This document shows, piece after piece, positions 7,491 through 15,202 of a DNA stretch of 21,271 nucleotides. A program made the translations under genes and the position numbers. The DNA comes from DATJPW01 sp035506215 (GTDB lineage Bacteria > Desulfobacterota > Desulfomonilia > Desulfomonilales > Desulfomonilaceae). The notes beneath the pieces were generated by a model, which was not told the origin of the DNA, did not search any database, and was given only the letters and a program-made list of their open reading frames with translations. Every line of letters starts with the position of its first letter. The stretch's first letter is position 1. The stretch covers positions 1-21,271 of the forward strand of contig DATJPW010000309.1 in assembly GCA_035506215.1 (NCBI GenBank). Direction: 5' to 3'.

Positions 7491-8288
7491 TTAACAATTC
7501 GCGGCCATGGCCGCGAATTTCTCTCGGCTTATCCTCAGATAGTCTCGGTCTCGTGAAAAGATCTCAAAGGTCACCGTGTCGTCGTAACCGATTCCAATGA
7601 GTGCTTTGATGATTCTTTGAAAATCGATGGTTCCGGCGCCGACGGGCAAGTGATTGTCTTCCTTGCCGAAATTATCGCTCGCGTGTACGTGCGCAATCCG
7701 ATCAACAAAGGTCTCTACAAATTCGAGGTTGCGTTTATCGCCCGAGCTGCCGATATGAGCGTGACCTGTATCCAGAGTAAGTTTTAGGGTAGGGAATTTG
7801 TCGAAAACTTCTAGAAAGTCCTCCGGTTGGACAAGCGACCTGGAACGAGGGAACATGTTTTCGATACAAAGTTGGAGCCCGAGCTTGTCCGCCTTTTCCA
7901 CGATGGCTGCAAGACTCTGCAATGCATATTTCCTGGCCTTGTCCACCACGAATACGCTGAGTCCCACAATATAGCTGGGATGCAAAACAATCTTGAGAGG
8001 GCGGAGCGAGGCTGCAACTTCCAGAGATTCCAATGTCTCTCTCACGGAAGTCTCGCGGAGGCTGTCGGTGAGATCGGCTGTGGAAAGAAATGTGGGGAGA
8101 TGACAGACCAGCTGCATATTGGACTTTTCCAGGGTCTTCAGGAGCACATCTTCCTGTCGACGGATCATCGTATGGTGAGCTTGAGGCGGGTCCATTGTCA
8201 GTTCAAGGTAGTCGAAACCGAGTGACGAAATGGTCTCAAGCTCGTGAAGAATGGGTCTGACAGGGAAATTCATCGCTCCGTAAAGCAT
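7491..8288 (-). CDS. Sugar phosphate isomerase/epimerase (AP endonuclease 2 / TIM-barrel family)
   Basis: A 265-residue protein, the usual size for the xylose-isomerase-like TIM barrel (AP_endonuc_2). The three-metal ligand set known from endonuclease IV is visible in order: His63 (VCHLP), His103 (VLHPSY), Glu143 (CIENMF), Asp173 and His176 (LDTGHAH), His202 (HVHASDN), His213 (DNHLPVGAGTIDF) and Glu242 (TFEIFSRD). AGGAGGAG nine bases before ATG 8288 is a strong ribosome site. Members either isomerise sugars or keto-acids or repair abasic DNA; length and the HLPVGAGTID motif favour a sugar or inosose-type enzyme, but the substrate is unknown. It is monocistronic, with a perfect palindrome over its last codons. 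Confidence 0.85.
   Translation of the reverse strand: MLYGAMNFPVRPILHELETISSLGFDYLELTMDPPQAHHTMIRRQEDVLLKTLEKSNMQLVCHLPTFLSTADLTDSLRETSVRETLESLEVAASLRPLKIVLHPSYIVGLSVFVVDKARKYALQSLAAIVEKADKLGLQLCIENMFPRSRSLVQPEDFLEVFDKFPTLKLTLDTGHAHIGSSGDKRNLEFVETFVDRIAHVHASDNFGKEDNHLPVGAGTIDFQRIIKALIGIGYDDTVTFEIFSRDRDYLRISREKFAAMAANC
7496..7519. repeat. Perfect 24-bp palindrome at the 3' end of the isomerase gene
   Basis: The sequence from AATTCGCGG to CCGCGAATT, centred on CCATGG, is exactly self-complementary over 24 bases. It encodes the last residues (FAAMAAN) of the minus-strand isomerase and can form a 10-bp GC-rich stem. It lies between convergent genes; no clear U-run follows on either strand. It may act as a bidirectional transcription stop. 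Confidence 0.6.
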
Positions 8289-8694
8289 TGACAGCCGCTC
8301 CTCCTCTTCTTGATCTCATATCATATAACCTGCTTGTGAACGATCCTTCCACACTTTTCTGAAAAGCGAATCAAAATTAGAAGTGACCCATTAGTTACGA
8401 GCAGTGAAGGATCGTCATTGCGAACTCAGCGAACCCATCTCCTGTAGGAGCGCATGGACCCGCTGCCCGCGTTCTGCGTGGGACGGGATGGCCGGAAATT
8501 TTCGGCGGACAGGCGGGACGCTCGTCCGACGATTCGTTTGTGGCCATTGCAAATTGACTCGGACATTTCCGATGAACATCGTATGACCAAGAGACCTTCG
8601 AGAAGGTTTCGCTTACGATAATTTGGAGGCCTATTTTCTGACGAGGATGATAAGAGGCTTATTATTACTCTCACAGCCGGCAAGGAGAAGAACA
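8289..8694. other. Gene-free gap (406 bases) with repeat remnant
   Basis: No open frame here has a ribosome site or protein-like composition. The left part is AT-rich and should hold the isomerase promoter, but no clear hexamers stand out. From about 8414 it holds an intergenic repeat remnant (CGTCATTGCGAAC, then the block annotated at 8478-8530). The right part (8535-8694) is the leader of the secreted protein gene. Confidence 0.6.
8478..8530. repeat. Dispersed intergenic repeat, copy A (diverged)
   Basis: GTGGGAC, CCGGAA, ATTTTCG and ACAGGCGGGACGC occur in the same order as in the block at 18815-18895, where the last element reads ACAGGCAGGACGC. Before it lies CGTCATTGCGAAC, and a matching GCAACGAAGCAATCCCAT precedes copy B. 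This looks like a decayed family of intergenic repeats. Confidence 0.5.
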
Positions 8695-9048
8695 ATGAGA
8701 AAGACAACAATCATGTTTGCAGTCGGTCTGACTGCACTGTCGATACTTGCGGTTTATTCGGGTGTTGCTTCCGCGCAACAAAACGTCGTGGCATCACCAT
8801 ACCTCTTGAGCACAATTGGAACTGACACCGTGGCGCCGTTTTTGTTGGTGAGAGGCGGACATGGTTTCCATGGCGGTTTGGGATTGGGATTCTACGGTGG
8901 CTGGCCGTTGTATGGAGGGTATTATAGCGGCTACGGTGATTACTACGACTACCCAGGATATGGGACGCGAAGAGAGCCTTACCAAACCTGCGTGTTTACC
9001 GGTTACAACTGGAAGTGTTATAATTTCCAAGGGAACGAGGGCTACTGA
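8695..9048 (+). CDS. Secreted Gly/Tyr-rich small protein
   Basis: A 117-residue protein. ATG 8695 follows AAGGAG by seven bases. The signal peptide is clear: MRKTT, a hydrophobic core (IMFAVGLTALSILAVYSGV) and an ASA-QQ cleavage site after residue 27. The mature part has a Gly/Tyr/Phe/His-rich region (residues 53-90, with GGHGFHGGLGLGF and YYSGYGDYYDYPGYG) and ends in a Cys pair, Cys99 and Cys108 (QTCVFTGYNWKCYNF), that could form a disulfide in the periplasm. Similar low-complexity exported proteins occur in many Proteobacteria without a known role; surface, envelope-stress or metal-binding roles are possible. It appears to be a single gene closed by the hairpin at 9093. Confidence 0.8.
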   Translation: MRKTTIMFAVGLTALSILAVYSGVASAQQNVVASPYLLSTIGTDTVAPFLLVRGGHGFHGGLGLGFYGGWPLYGGYYSGYGDYYDYPGYGTRREPYQTCVFTGYNWKCYNFQGNEGY

Positions 9049-9092
9049 GGCAGGATGCCGATCAAGAATCGGTGAGTTGTTGCTAAATATAT

Positions 9093-9128
9093 GAATCGCA
9101 CAGCCTGGAAAATCCGGTTGTGCGATTC
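9093..9128. terminator. Hairpin between convergent genes, probable bidirectional terminator
   Basis: GAATCGCACAGCC pairs with GGTTGTGCGATTC as a 13-bp stem (one G-T pair) around a 10-base loop, 45 bases after the secreted-protein gene and 50 bases past the end of the minus-strand 46-residue gene. The U-run is weak on the plus strand and modest (ATATATTTAG) on the minus strand. Confidence 0.6.
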
Positions 9129-9179
9129 GTTGTGGTGTTGATCCGCGTCCGACTTGAGTTAGTGATTGTGCGAACGACA

Positions 9180-9320
9180 TCACCTGCATGATATCTTGCC
9201 GGGGATACAGCCTCCCAGACGTCTCACGATATAATTGACCATTGCCAGGGCCGCCGCGGCCCCGAACAAAACCCCAAAGAGCCAAACCAAAGCCTTCATT
9301 GAGAGTATAAAAGAGTCCAT
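9180..9320 (-). CDS. 46-residue single-pass membrane protein
   Basis: A very short gene with an excellent ribosome site (AGGAGG, five bases before ATG at 9320). The product MDSFILSMKALVWLFGVLFG... has one hydrophobic helix through about residue 32, then IVRRLGG with two arginines and two cysteines (Cys38 and Cys45) in the tail. Positive residues after the helix predict an inside-facing tail. It lies 63 bases after the 66-residue gene, and both follow putA on the same strand. It shares the idea of a short helix plus Cys tail with the three proteins at 6637-7412, but not their CX3C motif. Function unknown; I know no family. Confidence 0.6.
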   Translation of the reverse strand: MDSFILSMKALVWLFGVLFGAAAALAMVNYIVRRLGGCIPGKISCR

Positions 9321-9383
9321 AATAGCCTCCTGTTAATTATATTCCCCCTCTTGGTTACAGGAATACTGTCTGATTACGAACGC

Positions 9384-9584
9384 TTAGTCCAGCACCGGAT
9401 TTATCTCTCCGGTCTTTCCACCTATTGCCCTCTCGCTGCGGCCCCGTCGAGTGCCGCAAAATGAAGCGAGTTTTCCCACTGCCGAACCACAGATAGCTTT
9501 TTTCGTCTCCTCTCTGTGAGACGAAACAAATTTTACTAATTCATCTTCAGACCGATCTTTATTTCTTTCCATACGAGTTCTCAT
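9384..9584 (-). CDS. Small basic hypothetical protein
   Basis: A 66-residue protein starting MRTRMERNKDRSEDELVKF, rich in Arg, Lys, Glu and Ser, with Cys32 and Cys43 and a Gly/Arg-rich end (GTRRGRSERAIGGKTGE). GGGAGG six bases before ATG 9584 supports translation. No membrane segment or known motif is visible. It begins 90 bases after putA and precedes the 46-residue membrane protein, so it may be part of a putA transcript. The C-terminal half has less protein-like composition, so a shorter or non-conserved product is possible. Confidence 0.45.
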   Translation of the reverse strand: MRTRMERNKDRSEDELVKFVSSHREETKKAICGSAVGKLASFCGTRRGRSERAIGGKTGEINPVLD

Positions 9585-9674
9585 TTGCTGCCTCCCATTT
9601 TGTTCTCACACAAATTTTCGATGCAGAGTCACAAATGTAGATTCACGGATTGTCAAAAAAAATCAGAAAGAAGA

Positions 9675-12620
9675 CTAAATCTTTGGCGCGAAGCCTCTCC
9701 TGAGCGTATTCTCGCTGATGCTTCGGATATTGAAGAATTGCATCAGGTAGTCAGGTCCACCGGTTTTGGATCCGACACCTGACATGCCAAATCCGCCAAA
9801 GGGTTGCCGTCCAACGAGTGCACCTGTAATCCTTCTGTTGACGTACAGATTGCCGACCCTGAATTCCTTGCTTGCCTTCCGGATATTCGCTGGGCTTCGT
9901 GAGAAAATGCCACCCGTCAATGCGTACGGAGTTTTATTCGCAATTTCCAAAGCTTGGTCCAAATCGGGCGCCCTGAACACCGTGAGTACAGGGCCGAATA
10001 TCTCCTCCTGTGCGACACGAGATTCGGGGCTCGCGTCGACTATTATCACCGGGCCGATGAAATATCCCTCGCCATCTACGTTCCTGATTAGAGCGGCAGC
10101 GCCCTCCTGCCTCCCAAGACTCACATAACCTCGAATCTTGTTCAGTGCCGTTTGGTCCACCACAGGGCCCATGAAGCACCTCGGTTCCTCGGGAGGGCCT
10201 ATTTCCACACTTTCCATTGCATCTTTTAATCTGAGACCGAATTCATCGAATACCTCTTCGAGCACAATCACGCGGGAACATGCGGAACATTTCTGTCCTT
10301 GAAAACCGAGCGTCGACTCCAAGACGCCCCTGACCGCCTCATCCAAGTCCGCTGTGTCATCCACAATGATCGCATTTTTGCCTCCCATCTCGGCTATTAC
10401 CTTCTTCACATTTTCTTGATCGGGACGGGTCTTGCCCGCGAGTTCCACGATTCGTAGCCCAACGTCCTTGGAGCCGGTAAAGGCTATGAAATCCACGCCG
10501 GGGTGAGACACCAGGTGTTCCCCCACTTCTCCACCGGGCCCCGGAACAAACTGCAGAACGCCACGCGGCAACCCGACGCTTCTGAAGACTTCCAAAAGCT
10601 TCCAGCCGCATACGGGGGATAAACCCGACGGCTTGAAGATTACACAGTTGCCGGTAACAATGCCTGCCGACACCATGCCCGTTGCGATGGCAAGAGGGAA
10701 ATTCCAGGGAGATATTACAACTCCCACTCCTCTGGAATCATAGAGATAAGGGTTCCGTTCGCCCGGATAATTCCCAAGCAGTCTTGGGCGGCCAAGCCTC
10801 ATCATCTCTTGGGAGTAGTACTCCAGATAATCTATGGCCTCTGCCACATCACCATCAGCATCTTTCCAGGTCTTGCCCACCTCATGCACTTCAAGGGCCA
10901 TGAGTTCGAATCGTCTCTTTCGCATCTCTTTGGCCGCGGCGATGAGAAACGCGGATCTCTCTTCCGCCGCGATATTTCGCCAGGTGAGCCACGATTGCCG
11001 CGCCTCTGAAACCGCCCTATCCGCGTCTGAAGATGTTGCCACGGATACGCTTCCCACAATTTCATTAGGGCGTGCCGGATTTATTGAGTCCAGGTATTTG
11101 TCTTTCCATATCTCTTCTTGTCCGATGAACAGGGGGTATTTCCCGTTGAACTCCTGCTTGGTTTGCCCGAGAGCATGCTTCATTTTTTCTCGGTTTTCCG
11201 ACCTGGAGAAGTCAATGATTGGCTCGTTTATGAACTCGTCGCTGATGAGCTCATCTTCTTCAGGCTCGCCATCTGTCTCCGGAATGGTCAAGAGTTCTCG
11301 GTGAGAGGCTTTCGCGGAGAACGATTGCTTCAGAAAAGACTCCTCGAAAGTGTTCTCCAAAAGTCTCCTAATTAAGTAGGCCATTCCTGGTATCAATTCT
11401 CCTATAGGAGCGTAAGCCCTTACACGGAACCCCATGGCCTGGAGGATTTTTCTTATAGGCTCGGCCATCCCGTAGATTACCTGGAACTCATAAGCATTTT
11501 TCGGCAACTCCAGGCTTTCTGCTACTGCCATTGCATGACTGATACTTCTTATGTTGTGGGTAGCAATGGCCGGACGAAGATAGGAAGTATTTTCGAGGAG
11601 TATCTTTGTCAGCTTTTCATAATTCCGGTCGGTTTGTGTCTTGATCAGGAAAACCGGTACAGGCCATCCGTTTCGACGGTTTACCACGGTTTCATAGTCC
11701 CAATAAGCGCCCTTCGCAAGACGTACTGCCACTCGTCTACGGTGCTTTTTCGCCCAGTCGGCCAGCGCTCGCAGATCGTCTTCTGAATCTTTCAAGTACG
11801 CCTGAAGCACTATTCCGCCGAAAGAAAAGTCTGCGTGCTCTTCCAGGGCGCTCTTGAAAATGGCAAACGTCAAATCTTTGACATGGTATTGCTCCATATC
11901 AATTGTAATGGCTGCACCCAGTTCGGTTGCCGCTTTGAATATCGGTCTCAGACCTTTCTTCACGCTTTCGATTGAGCCTTCCCAATTCAAAGGGTCAAGT
12001 TGAGAATAAAAGGACGACACTTTCAGCGAAACGTCCAGTCGAGGGATGGCGCCTCTGTCATCCGTATCCAGTACGGACATTTCCGGGAGATCGCGCAATC
12101 TTGGACCAACAAAGCTTAAGAGTTCCAAATACTTGTTTGCGTATCGTTTCGCCTCGTTTTCGCTGAGCACTTCTTCGCCAAGAATATCGAGACTGCCCGC
12201 AATACCTTCTTCACGAAGCTTTTTTAAACATGTGAAAGCGTCTTCCGGGTCACTGCCCACAATGAATTGTTTGGCAAGCGATTCTACACCCGCTCGGATT
12301 TCGCTCCCTGCATTCAGCGCACTTGCGTCTTCGGCTGAAGCCGATTCCAGGTGCCGTTTTATGGTCAAAGGCGCGTCCCGGACGTCATGAAAATACTCAG
12401 CAAACAGCCGGACAACCTGAGCATCGGTCCTCAAAGAAGGGAGGAGGTCGATAAACCTGAAGAGCCGCACCTTGAACGCGTCGTCTTGCATGGCCTTTTC
12501 CAGGACGCCTGCTTTCCATCCGCGACCGTCGAATAGTGACGGAACTTCTTCACCAATGGCAGAATATATGGCCAGCCCTATTTCTTGGGTTCTCTCTTCA
12601 AGGTTCCCGTATCGGCTCAT
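9675..12620 (-). CDS. putA: Bifunctional proline dehydrogenase / delta-1-pyrroline-5-carboxylate dehydrogenase
   Basis: A 981-residue protein that oxidises proline to glutamate in two steps. The N-terminal half is a flavin-dependent proline dehydrogenase barrel (about residues 100-450) with RLAKGAYWDYE, FQVIYGMAEPIR and the YLIRRLLENTF motif that carries the substrate-binding Arg pair. The second half is an aldehyde dehydrogenase (about 500-970) with the SPWNFPLAIATGM segment, Glu744 in EMGGKN, catalytic Cys778 in GQKCSACSR and EIFGPVLTVF. No ribbon-helix-helix repressor domain precedes it, so this is the short, non-DNA-binding type. ATG 12620 is chosen because GGAG lies six bases before it; the upstream ATG at 12659 has no ribosome site. 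It is divergent from the zinc alcohol dehydrogenase. Confidence 0.95.
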   Translation of the reverse strand: MSRYGNLEERTQEIGLAIYSAIGEEVPSLFDGRGWKAGVLEKAMQDDAFKVRLFRFIDLLPSLRTDAQVVRLFAEYFHDVRDAPLTIKRHLESASAEDASALNAGSEIRAGVESLAKQFIVGSDPEDAFTCLKKLREEGIAGSLDILGEEVLSENEAKRYANKYLELLSFVGPRLRDLPEMSVLDTDDRGAIPRLDVSLKVSSFYSQLDPLNWEGSIESVKKGLRPIFKAATELGAAITIDMEQYHVKDLTFAIFKSALEEHADFSFGGIVLQAYLKDSEDDLRALADWAKKHRRRVAVRLAKGAYWDYETVVNRRNGWPVPVFLIKTQTDRNYEKLTKILLENTSYLRPAIATHNIRSISHAMAVAESLELPKNAYEFQVIYGMAEPIRKILQAMGFRVRAYAPIGELIPGMAYLIRRLLENTFEESFLKQSFSAKASHRELLTIPETDGEPEEDELISDEFINEPIIDFSRSENREKMKHALGQTKQEFNGKYPLFIGQEEIWKDKYLDSINPARPNEIVGSVSVATSSDADRAVSEARQSWLTWRNIAAEERSAFLIAAAKEMRKRRFELMALEVHEVGKTWKDADGDVAEAIDYLEYYSQEMMRLGRPRLLGNYPGERNPYLYDSRGVGVVISPWNFPLAIATGMVSAGIVTGNCVIFKPSGLSPVCGWKLLEVFRSVGLPRGVLQFVPGPGGEVGEHLVSHPGVDFIAFTGSKDVGLRIVELAGKTRPDQENVKKVIAEMGGKNAIIVDDTADLDEAVRGVLESTLGFQGQKCSACSRVIVLEEVFDEFGLRLKDAMESVEIGPPEEPRCFMGPVVDQTALNKIRGYVSLGRQEGAAALIRNVDGEGYFIGPVIIVDASPESRVAQEEIFGPVLTVFRAPDLDQALEIANKTPYALTGGIFSRSPANIRKASKEFRVGNLYVNRRITGALVGRQPFGGFGMSGVGSKTGGPDYLMQFFNIRSISENTLRRGFAPKI

Positions 12621-12760
12621 GGTCAGCTCCTCGTCCGCGCGTAAGTCGGTTCCAAACATCTTGTAGCTTAGGTTAACTTACTGATACAAATAAACGTTAT
12701 TTTGATGTACGCCGCAATTGACGTAAAAAATTAAATCCTCAATGCAGGAGGAACGGAACC

Positions 12761-13768
12761 ATGCGTGCGATGATCTTCCGCGGGGTGGGCGTGCCGTTGA
12801 GCCATGAGGATGTAGTCGCGCCGACACCCGGTCCGGAGCAGGTCTTGTTGCGCGTCCAGGTCTGCGGAGTGTGTCGGACGGACCTCCATATAGTTGACGG
12901 AGAGCTTACAGAGCCCAAACTGCCTCTGATTCCCGGTCATCAGATCGTTGGCGTCGTTGCGGGAATGGGGGAAAACGTAAAGCGGTTTATTGAAGGGGAC
13001 CGCGTGGGGGTCCCGTGGCTCGGTTCCACCTGCAACCGATGTCGGTATTGCCTGTCCGGCAGGGAGAACTTGTGTGACCGCGGCCGGTTTACCGGCTATC
13101 AAATCGACGGGGGTTTTGCCGAATACGCGGTGGCAGATCACAGGTTCTGTTTTCCGATCCCGCAGGATTATCCGGATCTCCAGGCCGCGCCGTTGCTCTG
13201 TGCCGGGCTTATCGGTTACCGGTCGCTGGTGATGACGGGTGACGCTGAGCGACTCGGTTTGTATGGTTTTGGAGCTGCGGCCCACATTGTGGCTCAAGTG
13301 GCCCGTTGGCAGGGCCGAAAAGTCTATGCGTTCACTCGTCCGGGCGATCTTGAAGCGCAGAAGTTCTCACTACAAATGGGCGCAATTTGGGCCGGAAGCG
13401 GCTCTGAAGCCCCGCCTGAGCCGCTGGACGCTGCAATTATTTTTGCTCCGGACGGAGCACTGGTTCCCGCGGCCCTCCGTGCTGTTGCAAAAGGCGGGAC
13501 CGTTGTCTGCGGAGGTATCCACATGAGCGACATTCCCACATTTCCCTACGATATTCTTTGGGGTGAAAGAGTAGTCCGGTCAGTTGCGAACCTCACACGC
13601 AAGGATGGCGAAGAATTCCTCGCGCTGGCGCCGAGAATCCCGGTTTCAACAGAGGTGAACCCGTTTCCTCTTGCCCAAGCAAATGAGGCTTTGGACGCAT
13701 TGCGTGCCGGCCGCATCACCGGGGCTGTGGTGCTACAGGTCGCTGAAGCCAAGGACGAGAGAGGGTAG
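12761..13768 (+). CDS. Zinc-dependent alcohol dehydrogenase family protein
   Basis: A 335-residue medium-chain dehydrogenase. Catalytic-zinc ligands Cys38 (CGVCRTDLH) and His60 (PGHQ) are present; the usual Glu after His60 is Gln61. The structural zinc lobe has Cys91, Cys94, Cys97 and Cys105 (TCNRCRYCLSGRENLC). The coenzyme fold follows at about residues 165-195 (LGLYGFGAAAHIVAQVA), with GFGAAA in place of the common GxGxxG. Overall order matches the zinc-binding alcohol dehydrogenase subfamily in which C-terminal residues read NPFPLAQANEALDALRAGRITGAVVL. It should reduce or oxidise an aldehyde/alcohol with NAD(P); the substrate is unknown. AGGAGG nine bases before ATG gives strong initiation. 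Confidence 0.92.
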   Translation: MRAMIFRGVGVPLSHEDVVAPTPGPEQVLLRVQVCGVCRTDLHIVDGELTEPKLPLIPGHQIVGVVAGMGENVKRFIEGDRVGVPWLGSTCNRCRYCLSGRENLCDRGRFTGYQIDGGFAEYAVADHRFCFPIPQDYPDLQAAPLLCAGLIGYRSLVMTGDAERLGLYGFGAAAHIVAQVARWQGRKVYAFTRPGDLEAQKFSLQMGAIWAGSGSEAPPEPLDAAIIFAPDGALVPAALRAVAKGGTVVCGGIHMSDIPTFPYDILWGERVVRSVANLTRKDGEEFLALAPRIPVSTEVNPFPLAQANEALDALRAGRITGAVVLQVAEAKDERG

Positions 13769-13786
13769 GGGACCGGCCAGGTACGG

Positions 13787-13826
13787 GCGACTGGCCAGTC
13801 GCTACAAGGGACACGTGATTATCACG
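13787..13826. repeat. Two adjacent palindromes after the alcohol dehydrogenase gene
   Basis: GCGACTGGCCAGTCGC (13787-13802) is a perfect 16-bp palindrome and CGTGATTATCACG (13814-13826) is a perfect inverted repeat around one base. Both lie between the convergent dehydrogenase and coiled-coil genes. Neither is followed by a U-run. They may slow or end transcription, or be protein-binding sites. Confidence 0.5.
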
Positions 13827-13875
13827 GGTCAGGCAACATGCATGAGATGGAAAAAGTCGTCCCATTCCCACGAAT

Positions 13876-14187
13876 TCATTTCCCGTCAGCAGATTTCTGA
13901 TCGGAAGGAGTGGGAAACACTAGGGTAGTGTCTAGGTCCGTTGTGTCCATTAAAGCGGCATATTCTCTGTCTGACATCCATTTTTCGATGCGCTCTTCAT
14001 AAAGCCCTATTTCGGTTTTGACGAGCTTGTATTGTTTCTGCAAGACTTCGAGCAGACTCCTTAGTTCATTTTTACGCCGTCTCGCTCGTTTCAGTGCTTC
14101 CAACGTATTTTCAATTTCTTCTACAATATCGCTGTGTTCGCCTGAACTATCCAAAGTGCTTGTCGTCTTGGGCATCTTGGAGGTCAT
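13876..14187 (-). CDS. Coiled-coil hypothetical protein
   Basis: A 103-residue soluble protein with no Cys. Residues about 18-75 form a long charged coiled coil with heptad-like Leu/Ile spacing (IVEEIENTLEALKRARRRKNELRSLLEVLQKQYKL...); the ends are Ser/Thr/Asp-rich and probably disordered. AGGAG seven bases before ATG 14187 supports the start; a second ATG lies at 14175. No known domain is visible. It is unlinked to the convergent alcohol dehydrogenase. Confidence 0.65.
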   Translation of the reverse strand: MTSKMPKTTSTLDSSGEHSDIVEEIENTLEALKRARRRKNELRSLLEVLQKQYKLVKTEIGLYEERIEKWMSDREYAALMDTTDLDTTLVFPTPSDQKSADGK

Positions 14188-14354
14188 AATACGTCTCCTG
14201 ACGTTTCCTCAGAGCTCTAATCCAAAACATCGTTTTTTACAAGCTTTCACGAAAGTTCAACCATTCTTTTCCGGTAAGAAAGGCTGACCTGCACCCAGTT
14301 CACGAATGGCAGAAGACGCGACACAACGGAGTGATTCAACTGCTCAGACCTCTC

Positions 14355-14537
14355 ATGATGAACTTGAACGCCAGTTGTGATGAACTTGCGGATCCAATTA
14401 TGGGCTTATATTTTGCACTCTTGGAAAGTCTGGAGGGCCTGAATGATATTATTCAGTACTGCAAGGTCACCGGAATAAGGCGGGCACGGGAGAAAGAGGC
14501 CAAGGCCACTGACAACGTGGATCCAACGATTCCATAG
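14355..14537 (+). CDS. Uncertain small ORF, possibly the 3' part of a frameshifted gene
   Basis: Sixty residues reading from MMNLNASCDELADPIMG to ...KATDNVDPTIP, with a plausible helical core (ALLESLEGLNDIIQYCKV) and a charged tail. No ribosome site precedes ATG 14355 or the in-frame GTG at 14331. In another frame, ATG 14306 opens 24 residues of similar acidic character (MAEDATQRSDSTAQTSHDE...) ending at a TGA at 14378-14380. One single-base shift near 14365-14378 would join the two into a protein of about 75 residues. It may be a decayed gene, a sequencing error, or noncoding. Confidence 0.3.
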   Translation: MMNLNASCDELADPIMGLYFALLESLEGLNDIIQYCKVTGIRRAREKEAKATDNVDPTIP

Positions 14538-14546
14538 GCTTACTTT

Positions 14547-14568
14547 CCCCGGCGAGCAATTGCCGGGG
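14547..14568. terminator. GC-rich hairpin between convergent small genes
   Basis: CCCCGGC (14547-14553) pairs with GCCGGGG (14562-14568) around an 8-base loop, 10 bases after the plus-strand small ORF and 30 bases past the end of the minus-strand gene at 14598. There is no U-run on either side, so termination is uncertain. Confidence 0.4.
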
Positions 14569-14597
14569 GACGCCCGCCAGTGTTTCACAGGATCAAC

Positions 14598-15032
14598 TTA
14601 GTCTATCTCTGTTATAGCCTTCTCGGTTTCGAGAAATGCCCTGGTCACTTGACTATCAGAAAGAGACGTCCTTTCATAGAGTTGCATAGATGTAATGAGA
14701 TCAGCCTCAACCAAGTTCCTGAGTAAACGCTCTAATTGCCTTGAGTTGAGGTGGTATTTTTCCATCAGAAGGTCATCTCCCATCCCGGCTTGGACGTCTC
14801 TTGCCAAATCCTTTGTCAAACCTCCGTACACATTAACACGGGCGAGTTTTTGAAGGGCTCTGCCACCTTGAACATGGACGTTCAGGTCTACATTGACCCA
14901 ATAATCATCATCCTCGGCTTCAATGGCCGTCAAAATAGCCTTAACTGTCACAGCCATCGCCTGAGCCAACAGTTTCTTGTCGAGTTTGGCTTTGATCCTT
15001 TCTCGTTGCAATAAGACTGTTTCTTGCTCCAT
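14598..15032 (-). CDS. Hypothetical protein with a GMxD-x-LMxKY helical domain
   Basis: A 144-residue protein. AAGGGGGG just before ATG 15032 sets the start; the frame is open for 36 more codons upstream but those look noncoding. Residues 1-80 hold a Lys/Gln-rich helix and an Asp/Glu patch with alternating beta-like WVNVDLNVHVQGG. Residues about 84-130 (DVQAGMGDDLLMEKYHLNSRQLERLLRNLVEADLIT, described here in two parts: GMGDDLLMEKY and LLRNLVEADLIT) resemble a short domain I recall in Desulfobacterota proteins, often attached to PilZ or regulatory domains, with 'GMSDxELMxKYxLSxxGLxxLFxKLxxAGLI'. It may be a helix-turn-helix-like or protein-binding module; no function is established. Confidence 0.7.
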   Translation of the reverse strand: MEQETVLLQRERIKAKLDKKLLAQAMAVTVKAILTAIEAEDDDYWVNVDLNVHVQGGRALQKLARVNVYGGLTKDLARDVQAGMGDDLLMEKYHLNSRQLERLLRNLVEADLITSMQLYERTSLSDSQVTRAFLETEKAITEID

Positions 15033-15202
15033 GTTTCCCCCCTTCTGATGTGCCTGCCCATTCGACAAACGACGCGCCATCAAGGCCTTTATACGATGCA
15101 AAACTACCTGTTTCGAATCCTCTGGGCGATTCAAAAACACTCACTGCTAAACATAGCTGGGGCAATCTCGCCATCCGGCCAACGCGTCCTGATCTTAATT
15201 AA

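Noticed and set aside
8540..8575. TGGC...TTGC string resembling a sigma-54 promoter
   Set aside because: The two elements are far too close together (consensus needs about 8 bases more).
15033..15140. 36-residue N-terminal extension of the GMxD-domain gene
   Set aside because: The ATG at 15032 has an AAGGGGGG site directly before it and the extension looks noncoding.
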